Positions 1 through 8,048 of a stretch of 64,000 bases of DNA are shown here, in pieces (position 1 is the stretch's first letter; each line of letters opens with the position of its first letter). Source of the DNA: Burkholderia sp. HI2500 (GTDB taxonomy: Bacteria; Pseudomonadota; Gammaproteobacteria; Burkholderiales; Burkholderiaceae); the NCBI RefSeq assembly GCF_002223055.1, contig NZ_NKFL01000007.1, positions 868,001-932,000 on the forward strand, given 5' to 3'. The notes below the pieces were generated by a model, which ran no database searches, had not been told where the DNA came from, and saw only the letters and a program-made list of their open reading frames with translations. A program made the position numbers and the translations under genes.

Positions 1-1137
1 GCCGTCGCCGGCGCAATCCAGCGCGAGACTGATCGCGGCCTGGCCGAGCATCTTGCCCGTGGAGCCATAGCCGGGATCGCGGTCGCCGGTGACTTTCACG
101 CGCAAGGTCTTCCCGTCGTCGGTACGGCCGAAGAAGCGCAGATCGTAGCGGCCGGCCAGCTGCGCCGCGGCGCTCGGCCCCTCGCCGGGTTTCGGCAGCA
201 GGAAGCGCTCCATCAGGCTGCGCACCGGCTTGATGACGACACCCACCATGAACGCGCCGAGACCGGCCACCATCGTCACCGCGGTCAGGCGGCCCTTGAG
301 GCCCGTGCCCGTCATCACCGCTTCGTCATACGTGAAGCGGCTGCCGTACGCATTGCCGGCGAGCGCATTGGAGCGATGCACGACACGCTCGTTGATCGCC
401 GCCATCACGAACGGCGCGATCCACGCGTCGAAGTCGCGATCGAATGCGGCGGATCGCACCGCATGCTGGCGCATCGTGAAGCCATGCCCCGGCGGGCACA
501 GCGAGTACGGATCGAGCAGTTCCCGGCGCAAGGCCGGATCGGCCGCCGCTTCCCGCACGACGTTGATCACGCTCGCCACCGTGCCGCCCGACGCGCCGCC
601 CTTCAGCGTTTTCACCCGCATCTTCACCTGCGCGGCCGGCACGCCCCACCGCTGCCGCGCCTGCTGCTGCAGGAAGAACACGCCCATGTCCGACGGCACC
701 GAATCGAAGCCGCAGCAATGGACGATGCGCGCGCCGGATTGCCGGGCCGCGGGCTCGTACCTGTCGATCATCCGCTTGATCCACTGCGTCTCGCCGGTGA
801 GGTCGCAGTAGTCGGTGCCGGTTTCCGCGCAGACCCTGACCAGCGGTTCCCCGTAAAGCGCATAGGGGCCGACGGTGGACACGACCACCCGCGTCTGCGC
901 GCAGAGCGCGCGAAGCTGCGCTTCGTCGGCCGCGTCGGCGACGATGATCGGCACCGACTGCCCGGCCGCGCCCAGCGTATCCCGGACCTGCCTGAGCTTC
1001 GCTTCCGAACGGCCGGCGATGGCCCAGCGCAGCGTTTCGCCGCTGCCTGACAGGTACTCGGCGAGGTAGCGGGCGAGGATCTGCCCGACGAAACTGGTGG
1101 CGCCGAATACGACGAGATCGTGGGTCGGACGGGTCAT
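1..1137 (-). CDS. Saccharopine dehydrogenase-like NAD(P)-binding oxidoreductase (3' end outside window)
   Basis: A reading frame without stops runs leftward from the ATG at 1137 off the window edge, giving at least 379 codons. The N-terminus has a Rossmann dinucleotide loop, VVFGATSFVG, at residues 9-18, as in the saccharopine-dehydrogenase-like / trans-acting enoyl reductase family. Such proteins are usually about 390-410 aa, so only a short tail is missing. A purine-rich GAAGGA lies just upstream of the ATG. The gene follows the acetoacetate-decarboxylase-like gene by 43 bp on the same strand and is probably cotranscribed with it from the MerR-type promoter near 2190. Members of this family are often misnamed; the true substrate is unknown and saccharopine itself is unlikely. 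Confidence 0.8.
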   Translation of the reverse strand, partial: MTRPTHDLVVFGATSFVGQILARYLAEYLSGSGETLRWAIAGRSEAKLRQVRDTLGAAGQSVPIIVADAADEAQLRALCAQTRVVVSTVGPYALYGEPLVRVCAETGTDYCDLTGETQWIKRMIDRYEPAARQSGARIVHCCGFDSVPSDMGVFFLQQQARQRWGVPAAQVKMRVKTLKGGASGGTVASVINVVREAAADPALRRELLDPYSLCPPGHGFTMRQHAVRSAAFDRDFDAWIAPFVMAAINERVVHRSNALAGNAYGSRFTYDEAVMTGTGLKGRLTAVTMVAGLGAFMVGVVIKPVRSLMERFLLPKPGEGPSAAAQLAGRYDLRFFGRTDDGKTLRVKVTGDRDPGYGSTGKMLGQAAISLALDCAGDG

Positions 1138-1180
1138 GGGCGATTCCTTCGGCGCGGGCGTGCCGCGAAGTGGCGTGGCG

Positions 1181-2098
1181 TCAGCGTGGCTTTCCGGGTT
1201 CATCGAAGGCCTTCAACGGGGTCGGCAGGTTCAGCACCAGCTGCGCGTCCTTCACCACGTCGAGACGCAGGATGGTGGACGCGCCCAGCCCGTCGAGCAG
1301 CTGGCTCAGCGGGCCGCCGTGCCGCACGAGCTCGACGTTGCGCGGCAGCAGGCGCTGAGCGAACGATAGCGCATTCGTCTGCACGAATGTCTGGTGCCAT
1401 TCGCCGTCGATGCGGTTGATCATCGTCGACGTGCCCATGTGCGACTGCGACGCGACGTTCGTCAGCTCGGGCATCGGCACGCTCAGGCTCAGGTCCGGCC
1501 GGCCGCCCGGGCCGGCAATGCGGGCGGTGGCGGTGGCGTCGAGTTTCACGTCGATATCGGCGAGCCACTTGGGCAGCTGATAGCCGTGCACGCCGCGCAC
1601 CCGCGCGATTTCCGTGGTGACCGGCAGCGCGAGCACGTGCGCGAAGAAGCTCCGGCGCCGCATCGAATCGAGCAGCTCGAGCGCGTGTGATCCGGTCGAG
1701 CCGGGCCGCCGGATCACCACCGCGACCGACACTTCGTCATACGGATCGTTGTCGCACACCGAATACGAGAAGAAGGTCAGCGCGACCAGCCCGTACCCTG
1801 GGAGCGCGCGCAACGGCTCGAGCGGCACCGGCAGCGTGCTCCGCAGGCGTTCGAGCGGCGCAAGGAACAGCAGCTGAATGCTGCTGGAACGGTAGTAGAA
1901 ATTCGGCGCCCAGGTCAGGCCGACCCGCGACGCAACCTGACGCTTCGGAATCCGACGGAAAAAATCGATGTTCCCCGCCGCGGGATCGCGCGCCACTTCG
2001 TCGAGGTCAGGATTCATCCGGAACCGGTCGTAGTACCCGCCTTCGGGCACGTCGACCTTGTGTGGGCCGAATTCGACCTGTGTAAACCGCCTGTCCAT
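1181..2098 (-). CDS. Acetoacetate decarboxylase superfamily protein
   Basis: 305 aa. The segment HGYQLPKWLADI resembles the GY-P-K-x-x-A-x-I motif around the Schiff-base lysine of acetoacetate decarboxylases, and the whole chain reads as one ADC-like beta-barrel domain. It is longer than clostridial ADC (about 245 aa), as is common for proteobacterial relatives of unknown function. I chose the ATG at 2098 (MDRRFTQVEF) because GGGAGG sits 8 nt upstream; a longer frame starting at 2140 has no such site. A promoter with MerR geometry lies about 80 bp upstream, so the gene is probably controlled by the MerR-type protein encoded at 2275-2724. Likely operon partner: the dehydrogenase-like gene ending at 1. 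Substrate unknown. Confidence 0.8.
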   Translation of the reverse strand: MDRRFTQVEFGPHKVDVPEGGYYDRFRMNPDLDEVARDPAAGNIDFFRRIPKRQVASRVGLTWAPNFYYRSSSIQLLFLAPLERLRSTLPVPLEPLRALPGYGLVALTFFSYSVCDNDPYDEVSVAVVIRRPGSTGSHALELLDSMRRRSFFAHVLALPVTTEIARVRGVHGYQLPKWLADIDVKLDATATARIAGPGGRPDLSLSVPMPELTNVASQSHMGTSTMINRIDGEWHQTFVQTNALSFAQRLLPRNVELVRHGGPLSQLLDGLGASTILRLDVVKDAQLVLNLPTPLKAFDEPGKPR

Positions 2099-2173
2099 GT
2101 TCGTTGCCTCCCGTCGATGATCGACCGTGGCAGGCAACACCCGATGCCCGCTGACTCACCGCCGTCAGCAAGC

Positions 2174-2204
2174 ACTCTAAGATTTAAGTCAACTTTAAGG
2201 TCAA
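2174..2204 (-). promoter_or_regulatory. MerR-type promoter/operator of the ADC-like operon
   Basis: Reading leftward, a -35 TTGACC (2199-2204) and a -10 TAGAGT (2174-2179) are separated by exactly 19 bp. This overlong spacer is the hallmark of MerR-family activation. The spacer contains a near-palindrome, TTAAAGT-TG-ACTTAAA. The promoter points at the gene starting at 2098. Confidence 0.65.
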
Positions 2205-2274
2205 GGCCCCGAGTAGAGGGGCACGTCGGATTGCGTTTGAGCGACTGGCCGGCGCTCGCCGGGCCGGCGCCGGA

Positions 2275-2724
2275 TCATTTGGCGGTCGTGCGACGGCCCT
2301 TGCCGGGTGTCGGCGCCTCGCCCGGATTGCGCAACCGGTCCATCACCCAGCGCGTACGCTCCGAGCAGGTCAGTTCGGCCGGCCGGTTCTTGATGCTGTC
2401 GATCGCGACGCGCAGTTGCGCCTTGTTCTCCTCGAGGCGCTTCTGCATCGCGTCGATCTCGGCGACTTTCCGTTCGAGCGCCTCCACCAGCCCGTCATGC
2501 TGCCAGTTGCCGGCTTTCAACGGCAGCAGATGGCGGATCTGCTCCAGCGAGAATCCGGCGCTCTGTGCGCCGGCGATGATCTCGAGCATCCACACCGCGT
2601 CGTCGCCGTATTCGCGATAACCATTCGTGCCGCGCTCCACGGCCGTGAGCAGCCCCTCAGCCTCGTAGAAGCGGATCCGCGAGGCCGTCAGGCCACTGAG
2701 CTTCGCGAGTTCCCCGATTCTCAT
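2275..2724 (-). CDS. MerR family transcriptional regulator
   Basis: 149 aa. The first 70 residues form the MerR winged helix-turn-helix (MRIGELAKLSGLTASRIRFYE, then the wing NGYREYGDD). A coiled-coil dimerisation helix follows (about residues 80-115, rich in E, K, L and Q), then a short C-terminal tail with a single Cys near residue 120. With only one Cys and no metal-binding loop, it looks like a SoxR/small-effector type rather than a metal sensor. It lies between two promoters with a 19-bp spacer (2174-2204 leftward, 2743-2773 rightward), which are its probable targets: the ADC-like operon and the alpha/beta hydrolase. Effector unknown. Confidence 0.9.
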   Translation of the reverse strand: MRIGELAKLSGLTASRIRFYEAEGLLTAVERGTNGYREYGDDAVWMLEIIAGAQSAGFSLEQIRHLLPLKAGNWQHDGLVEALERKVAEIDAMQKRLEENKAQLRVAIDSIKNRPAELTCSERTRWVMDRLRNPGEAPTPGKGRRTTAK

Positions 2725-2742
2725 CCCTGCCTCTCCAGCGTG

Positions 2743-2773
2743 TTGACATTAAACCTAACTTTAAACCTAGAGT
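2743..2773 (+). promoter_or_regulatory. MerR-type promoter/operator facing the hydrolase gene
   Basis: A -35 TTGACA (2743-2748) and a -10 TAGAGT (2768-2773) are separated by 19 bp (2749-2767). The spacer matches that of the promoter at 2174-2204 at 13 of 19 positions, including TTAAA at the 5' end and a central ACTT. It lies directly upstream of the divergent merR-like gene and 120 bp before the hydrolase start. Confidence 0.65.
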
Positions 2774-2892
2774 GAACGCATCGCCAAGGCAGGCGGGCAG
2801 CGGATGCCACCGCATGCGCCGCGCCGGCCTGGCGACCCTCGCGACCGGCAGGACCGTCACGGATCGACATCGCCCACCGAACAGGAGCAGAC

Positions 2893-3721
2893 ATGGGATA
2901 CGTCACAACGCAGGATGGCGTCGACATCTTCTACAAGGACTGGGGGCCGCGCGACGCGCAGGTCATCTTCTTTCATCATGGCTGGCCGCTCAGCGCCGAC
3001 GACTGGGATGCGCAAATGCTCTTCTTCCTGGCACAGGGCTATCGCGTGATCGCGCACGACCGTCGCGGCCATGGGCGCTCCAGCCAGGTGTGGGACGGTC
3101 ATGACATGGATCACTACGCGGACGACGTCGCCGCGGTCGTGAATCACCTCGGCGTGCAAGGCGCCGTTCATGTCGGCCATTCGACCGGCGGCGGCGAGGT
3201 GATCCACTACGTCGCCCGTCACGGCGAAGACCGCGTCGAAGGCCGTGCTGATCAGCGCCGTTCCGCCGCTGATGGTCAAGACGGACAGCAATCCGGGCGG
3301 CCTGCCGAAAGCGGTATTCGACAACCTCCAGGCGCAACTCGCGGCGAACCGTGCGCAGTTCTACTACGACGTGCCCGCCGGCCCGTTCTACGGCTACAAC
3401 CGCGACGGCGCGAAACCGTCGCAAGGCGTCATCTGGAACTGGTGGCGGCAGGGCATGATGGGCAGCGCGAAGGCCCACTACGACGGCATCGTCGCGTTCT
3501 CGCAGACCGACTTCACCGAAGACCTGAAAAGCACCACGATCCCCGTTCTCGTGATGCATGGCGACGACGACCAGATCGTTCCGTATGCGGATTCCGGTCT
3601 CCTGTCGGCGAAGCTGGCGAGGAACAGCACGTTGAAGACGTATGCGGGCTTCCCGCATGGCATGCCCACGTCCAACGCCGAAACGATCAACGCCGATCTG
3701 CTCGCGTTCATCCGCGGCTGA
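2893..3721 (+). pseudogene. Alpha/beta hydrolase (non-heme chloroperoxidase-like), interrupted by a frameshift
   Basis: Two frames together make one complete hydrolase of about 275 aa. The first (from ATG 2893) carries the oxyanion region [12 protein letters not shown], the DRRGHGRS strand and the nucleophile elbow GHSTGGG. The second (from about 3240) carries ISAVPPLM, the acid region [13 protein letters not shown] and the catalytic His in FPHG. The frame changes near 3235-3240, in GTCGAAGGCC, where the family would read V-A-K-A; a 2-bp loss explains it. After that point the first frame runs on as unrelated residues to 3765. Either the gene is broken or the base calls are wrong. Family members are serine hydrolases with perhydrolase/haloperoxidase side activity. 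It is probably driven by the MerR-type promoter at 2743. Confidence 0.75.
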
Positions 3722-3739
3722 AAATCGACGACGCCACTG

Positions 3740-3771
3740 CGGCCTTCAGTTGCCCTTGCGGCTGAAGGCCG
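3740..3771. terminator. Hairpin between convergent genes
   Basis: A perfect 10-bp stem, CGGCCTTCAG (3740-3749) and CTGAAGGCCG (3762-3771), with a 12-nt loop lies between the hydrolase end (3721) and the convergent GST end (3796). There is no clear T-run, so it is only a possible bidirectional terminator. Confidence 0.4.
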
Positions 3772-3795
3772 TCGCCTGCCCGCTCTCGAACGCAG

Positions 3796-4458
3796 CTAGT
3801 CGAGCCCGCGCAGAAAATCGGGAACCGCTTCACCGATCGACGCAAGATAGCCGGCCATCGCGCCGGCGACCTTGCGCACGGCGGGGCGTGCCGTCATCCG
3901 TTCACGCCACGCGAGCAGGCGGGGCGTTTCGTCCGTCATCGGCGCGCCCTTGCGCGCGCCGAACAACTGCGCCATGTAGAACGCGATGTCGGCATAGGAA
4001 TACGTGTCGGCCAGAAACGCGCGATCCGCCAGCACGTGCTCCATGCGTCGATAGTATTCGGCCGCCGCGGCGCGTGCAGCCTGTGCGGCCGGATCGTCCG
4101 GTGTCGCCTCCGGCCCCATCAGCCGGATGATGTGCGGAAAATAGATTTCGTCGCTGCAATGCTCGAGCTGACGCGCGTTCGCGCGCGCCGCCGGATGCGC
4201 TGGCCATAGGGCGGGATCGGGCTGCAGATCCTCGAGATACTCGAAGATCTGCGTGGAATCGAAGAGCTCCAGATCGCCGTCGATCAGCACCGGCACCTGC
4301 CGCTTCGGGTTGATCCGCAACACGTCCGGATGTTTGGGATCGTAGCCGCGAAGCTGGCTGAACGGCACCATCACCAGTTCGAATTCGATGCCCTTCTCGT
4401 GCGCGGCCATCTCGACCTTCGCGCCAAACATGCTCAGCGGCCCGGAAATGATCTTCAT
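3796..4458 (-). CDS. Glutathione S-transferase family protein
   Basis: 220 aa with the two-part GST fold. The N-terminal thioredoxin-like half (1-80) contains RQVPVLIDG (the cis-Pro turn) and LFDSTQIFEYLED (the site binding the gamma-glutamyl group of glutathione). The C-terminal half (90-215) is all-helical and includes the conserved FLADTYSYADIAFY element. The start at 4458 (MKIISGPLSMFG) agrees with the family N-terminus and has GAGGG upstream; the 30-residue extension in the longer frame is not GST-like. It is divergent from the WYL regulator at 4582, with a palindrome between them, so that regulator probably controls it. Substrate cannot be told from sequence. Confidence 0.88.
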   Translation of the reverse strand: MKIISGPLSMFGAKVEMAAHEKGIEFELVMVPFSQLRGYDPKHPDVLRINPKRQVPVLIDGDLELFDSTQIFEYLEDLQPDPALWPAHPAARANARQLEHCSDEIYFPHIIRLMGPEATPDDPAAQAARAAAAEYYRRMEHVLADRAFLADTYSYADIAFYMAQLFGARKGAPMTDETPRLLAWRERMTARPAVRKVAGAMAGYLASIGEAVPDFLRGLD

Positions 4459-4542
4459 CGCTTGATCCCTCGTGATGTCATGCTGCGTCGCCCGCGTCGA
4501 TGAAACGGATCGGGAATGCGCGAAAGCATAAACCCGATAACA

Positions 4543-4557
4543 TGACACCTCATGTCA
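4543..4557. promoter_or_regulatory. Palindrome between GST and WYL-regulator genes
   Basis: TGACA-CCTCA-TGTCA is an inverted repeat in the 123-bp divergent intergenic region. A second pair, ACCTCA (4548-4553) and TGAGGT (4564-4569), overlaps it. This is a natural candidate for the operator of the adjacent WYL regulator. Confidence 0.45.
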
Positions 4558-4581
4558 GGTATTTGAGGTAACGTGTCGCTC

Positions 4582-5562
4582 ATGAAAGCGAGCCGCCTGT
4601 TGTCGATCATGATGATGCTGCAAGCGCGCGGCCGGATGACCGCACCGGCGCTCGCCGAAGCATTGGAAGTATCCGAGCGCACGATCCTGCGCGACATCGA
4701 CCAGCTCTCCACGGCCGGCGTGCCGATCTGGGGCGATCGCGGCCGCAACGGCGGCTTTCAGTTGAGCGATGGCTGGCGTACCGATCTCACCGGGCTTACC
4801 GAGCACGAAGCGCACGCGCTGATTCTGGCGGGCTTGCCCGGGCCGGCGCGAGAATTGGGCCTCGACGGCATGGCGACTTCCGCGCGGCTGAAGATGATCG
4901 CAAGCCTGCCGCCCGGCTCGCGCGAGCATGCCGATCGCGTCGCCAGCCGGCTGCACGTCGACACCGTCGACTGGTATCGCGCGCAGGAAACGCCGGCCTG
5001 CCTGCGTGACGTGGCCGATGCGGTGTGGGGCTCGTATCGTATCGACGTGAAATACCAGAGCTGGCGCGGCGTATCCCGCCGCGAACTCGAGCCGCTCGGT
5101 CTGGTGCTCAAGGGCGGCGCGTGGTACCTGGTTGCCAGGGTGGTCGGCAAGCCCGGCGCACTCACGTTCCGGCTCGCGAATATCCTCGAACTCGATGCAT
5201 CGCGCCGCCGCTTCAAGCGGCCCGTGCGATTCGACCTCGCGACGCACTGGCGCGACGCGATGAGCCGGTACGAAGCCGACCTCAATCGGCTGACCGCCCA
5301 TATCGCCGTGTCGCCGCGCGGCGAAACCTGGCTGGCCAACGCGCGGATCAAGGCCGAGCGTGTCGTGCAGGAAAAAGGCGACACGGAGGTGCCGCCGGGA
5401 TGGACGGCGTTCCTGATGCCGATCGAATCGATCGAGCACGGCGCGCGGAAATTGCTGGGGTTCGGCGCACACGTGAAGATCCTCGGGCCGCAAGCGCTCA
5501 AGGATCAGTTCATCGACGAGTTGGCGCAGGTGCAGGCGCTCTATCAGGCCGGTGACGATTGA
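4582..5562 (+). CDS. WYL-domain transcriptional regulator (YafY type)
   Basis: 326 aa. The N-terminal HTH (residues 1-60: LLSIMMMLQARGRMTAPALAEALEVSERTILRDIDQL region) is the HTH_11 type of the YafY group. The WYL ligand-binding domain covers about residues 135-210, and a WCX-like C-terminal extension ends the chain. WYL domains are thought to sense nucleotide-like or other small ligands. The ATG at 4582 is preferred; an in-frame GTG at 4573 is possible but sits only 3 nt from the GAGGT ribosome site. Divergence from the GST gene suggests local control of a detoxification function. Confidence 0.88.
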   Translation: MKASRLLSIMMMLQARGRMTAPALAEALEVSERTILRDIDQLSTAGVPIWGDRGRNGGFQLSDGWRTDLTGLTEHEAHALILAGLPGPARELGLDGMATSARLKMIASLPPGSREHADRVASRLHVDTVDWYRAQETPACLRDVADAVWGSYRIDVKYQSWRGVSRRELEPLGLVLKGGAWYLVARVVGKPGALTFRLANILELDASRRRFKRPVRFDLATHWRDAMSRYEADLNRLTAHIAVSPRGETWLANARIKAERVVQEKGDTEVPPGWTAFLMPIESIEHGARKLLGFGAHVKILGPQALKDQFIDELAQVQALYQAGDD

Positions 5563-5897
5563 AGCATCGCGTTGCGCGACGACGTGGTCGCGGCGATTCG
5601 AAACAATGGAACCGTTGAGTCTTCGTCAAGTTTGACGTCGCGCTTCTCAAGGTGGTACTGCCGGCCACGCCGGTCAATTATCGCGCTTCGCCCCAACCCC
5701 GACCTGTTCAGCCACCGGCCCGCGGTGGACGATTGACAGCCGCCGGCAGAGCGCCGACAGTTCCGGCATCGCCGCTCGATCGTGCAGGCCGGCATACCGG
5801 GGATCGGCCACCGCGAGCGCGAGCGCGAGCGCGCGTGCCGCGCCTGTCGCAAGCAAGGCGCCCATGGACTGCTAGCCAACCATACCGAGAGAACAGC
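5563..5897. other. Intergenic stretch without a supported gene
   Basis: 335 bp between the WYL regulator and the Imm50-like gene. Short frames on both strands here have GC-biased composition and no recognisable family. The only structure I see is a small tandem of GCGAGC hexamers (3 copies plus a partial copy, about 5813-5833). The promoter of the next gene must lie here, but I cannot assign it. Confidence 0.5.
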
Positions 5898-6605
5898 ATG
5901 CCGCTTCAGTCGAACTACCCCAACACGCTCCACTACGTTCGGCAGAATGCGCGCCGGCTGACCTATGACATCGGCTACTACCTGAGCCCGCACAGTGACG
6001 GAGCGATCACCGTCGGCTACGAGATCGTGCAGGCGGCGCACCACGGCCGCATCGGCTGCGCGGCGACCACGCTCGATTTCCGGGGCTCGCTCGAAGAAGC
6101 GGAACGGTATCTGGTCAAGCAGCTCGAAGCGATGGTCGAGGGCTTGCCCGAGTCGTGGGAATCGGATCAATACAGAAACCGCAAGGAGACGGACGAGAGC
6201 GCGGTCGAGCATGCGTGGCTGATACGCAGCGTCTACGGCTACTGGCCGAAATTTCATGACGCCGGGGTACTGGCCATCGCACTGCGCCGGGTCAACGTGA
6301 ACGGTGGATGGCAAACGGATATGGAACTCACGATCCGTCATGCCGGGCAAGACAATCCGGCATGGAAAGGGCCGCAAACGCCTTGCCGGATTACGTTCCT
6401 GTTCGAGGACGTAGAGGGAACCGAGTTCGCGACGGAAAATGTCGCGCTCCCGTCGTGGATTTACGATCTGCGGTTTTCTCATTGCGACGATGGCCGCATC
6501 CAGATCGACCTGTATCCGTCGACCGGCTTCGGGATCCTGCTCTACTGTCGTGCCGCGACCGTCATCCGCATCGAGCCCTGCGCGGCAGACGACGTCGGCA
6601 TCTGA
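5898..6605 (+). CDS. Imm50-like protein of unknown function
   Basis: 235 aa from the ATG at 5898 (MPLQSNYPNTLHYVR). The same frame stays open upstream to 5652, but that part is Arg/Pro-rich and looks non-coding. The C-terminal third (CRITFLFEDVEGTEF then SWIYDLRFSHCDDGRIQIDLYP) resembles the Imm50 family, immunity proteins found beside polymorphic toxins. No toxin, VgrG or CDI gene is near, so if it is an immunity gene it is an orphan. No signal peptide or membrane segment. The assignment is by eye and tentative; the gene itself is more certain than its name. Confidence 0.6.
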   Translation: MPLQSNYPNTLHYVRQNARRLTYDIGYYLSPHSDGAITVGYEIVQAAHHGRIGCAATTLDFRGSLEEAERYLVKQLEAMVEGLPESWESDQYRNRKETDESAVEHAWLIRSVYGYWPKFHDAGVLAIALRRVNVNGGWQTDMELTIRHAGQDNPAWKGPQTPCRITFLFEDVEGTEFATENVALPSWIYDLRFSHCDDGRIQIDLYPSTGFGILLYCRAATVIRIEPCAADDVGI

Positions 6606-6622
6606 AAGCCACATCGGCACAG

Positions 6623-7267
6623 TCAGATTTCGTCGGAGAACTCGTCGAGAAAGCGCTGCAATCGATCGCGGCGAACGATCGCCATACGCGTGCCGGTGAC
6701 GGTCTGAAAACCGGTTGAAAGCCTCAGCAGTTTCGTGCGGAAGTGATCGATCGCGAATCGCGTGTCGTCGAGCGCCCGTGCCGATGCGTGCGGATCCGCC
6801 GGGTCGTACAACGCGCTGCCCATCCGGCCCGCGACATAAAAGCACCGCGCGACGCCCACCATGCCGATCGCATCGAGCCGGTCGGCGTCCTGCAGCACCT
6901 TGGCTTCAATCGTCTTCGGCGCGACACCGGCCGAAAAACTGTGCGCCTCGACCGCATGCGCAACCGCGTCGATCTTCGCATCCGGCCAGTCCAGCGACTT
7001 CAGCACCTGCCGGGCCTTCTCCGCCGACAGCCGCGATGCGTGCGCGCGAAGCGGGGAATCTTTCTCCACCGCCACGCAGTCGTGCAGCAGCGTCGCCGCC
7101 AACAGCACCTCCGCGTCGCCGCCCTCCTTCGCCTGGATCGCGGCCGCGTTCTTCCACACGCGTTGCAGATGCGACGTGTCGTGCGCGCCGTCGCCATTGG
7201 CATCGCGCCAGTGCGCCAGCAAGGTGTTGGCCAGATCCTGAAAGGGTGCGAACGCAGGGAAAGTCAT
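6623..7267 (-). CDS. HD-domain phosphohydrolase family protein (YedJ-like)
   Basis: 214 aa. Metal-binding HD signatures are present in order: HDTSHLQRV (residues 29-37), LLHDCV (61-66) and LQDADRLDAIG (about 125-135). This is the layout of the YedJ/YpgQ branch of small HD hydrolases, which act on nucleotide or other phosphate esters. The gene ends 18 bp from the convergent Imm50-like gene. Substrate unknown. Confidence 0.85.
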   Translation of the reverse strand: MTFPAFAPFQDLANTLLAHWRDANGDGAHDTSHLQRVWKNAAAIQAKEGGDAEVLLAATLLHDCVAVEKDSPLRAHASRLSAEKARQVLKSLDWPDAKIDAVAHAVEAHSFSAGVAPKTIEAKVLQDADRLDAIGMVGVARCFYVAGRMGSALYDPADPHASARALDDTRFAIDHFRTKLLRLSTGFQTVTGTRMAIVRRDRLQRFLDEFSDEI

Positions 7268-7435
7268 CGGGGAAAGCGGTCGAGGTCGGGATGCCGATTA
7301 TCGCCGCAAGCGCCGCGCGGCATACGATCCGCTATCCGTTCTGCCCGTGATTCCGGTATATCAAGCAAACTACAACCTCCAGCAGAACCCGGTTGCCTTA
7401 TAGTGCGGGTTGCCAATTCGACGAGGAGCGCTGCA

Positions 7436-7843
7436 ATGACACTGCTGGCCAATGGTCCGTTTGAAGTGAAGCTGAATCCGGAATCCCTGAGTGCCGTCGC
7501 GGAACAGACCGGGCTCGGCCGCATGTCGCTGGACAAGCAGTATCACGGCGACCTGGAAGCCGTCAGCCAGGGAGAGATGCTAGCGTTTCGAAGCAGCATC
7601 CCGGGCTCCGCCGGCTATGTGGCGATGGAAACCGTGCAAGGCGCGCTGGGCGGCCGCCACGGCAGTTTCGTCCTGCAGCACAGCTCCACCATGACACGCG
7701 GGCAGCCGCAGCAGTCGATCACCGTCGTGCCCGATTCCGGCACGGGTGAACTGCTGGGGCTCGCCGGCTCGATGATCATCACCATCGACAACGGCCTGCA
7801 TTCGTACCGCTTCGACTACACGTTGCCGGAATCGCCTCGGTAA
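7436..7843 (+). CDS. DUF3224 domain-containing protein
   Basis: 135 aa covering a single DUF3224 domain: an N-terminal strand KxYHGDLEAVSQGEML and the central GYVAMETVQGALGGRHGSFVLQH followed by GSGELxGLAGSMxI are characteristic. The ATG at 7436 has GAGGAG 7 nt upstream. These small beta-barrel proteins (allene-oxide-cyclase-like fold) have no established function. A short upstream frame continuing to 6743 is antisense to the HD gene and was ignored. Confidence 0.88.
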   Translation: MTLLANGPFEVKLNPESLSAVAEQTGLGRMSLDKQYHGDLEAVSQGEMLAFRSSIPGSAGYVAMETVQGALGGRHGSFVLQHSSTMTRGQPQQSITVVPDSGTGELLGLAGSMIITIDNGLHSYRFDYTLPESPR

Positions 7844-7853
7844 GCCGGCTCGT

Positions 7854-7870
7854 GCAGCCGATGCGGCTGC
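7854..7870. terminator. Weak hairpin after the DUF3224 gene
   Basis: GCAGCCG (7854-7860), ATG loop, CGGCTGC (7864-7870): a perfect 7-bp stem 10 bp after the DUF3224 stop. No T-tract follows, so termination is not certain. Confidence 0.3.
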
Positions 7871-8048
7871 TTCGTGGTGTCGCCGCGCCGGGGCAATGAC
7901 GCCGTCCATGCAGCATTCACGTGCCCGATACCCGGCAATTGCGCTCCGACGAACGCACTACCGGGTTCGCTCGTGATCACGCAGATGCGTTCGACCGCGA
8001 TGACGCACTCACCCGTCACCGAGCCATGACACCACGATCGTCACGCGT

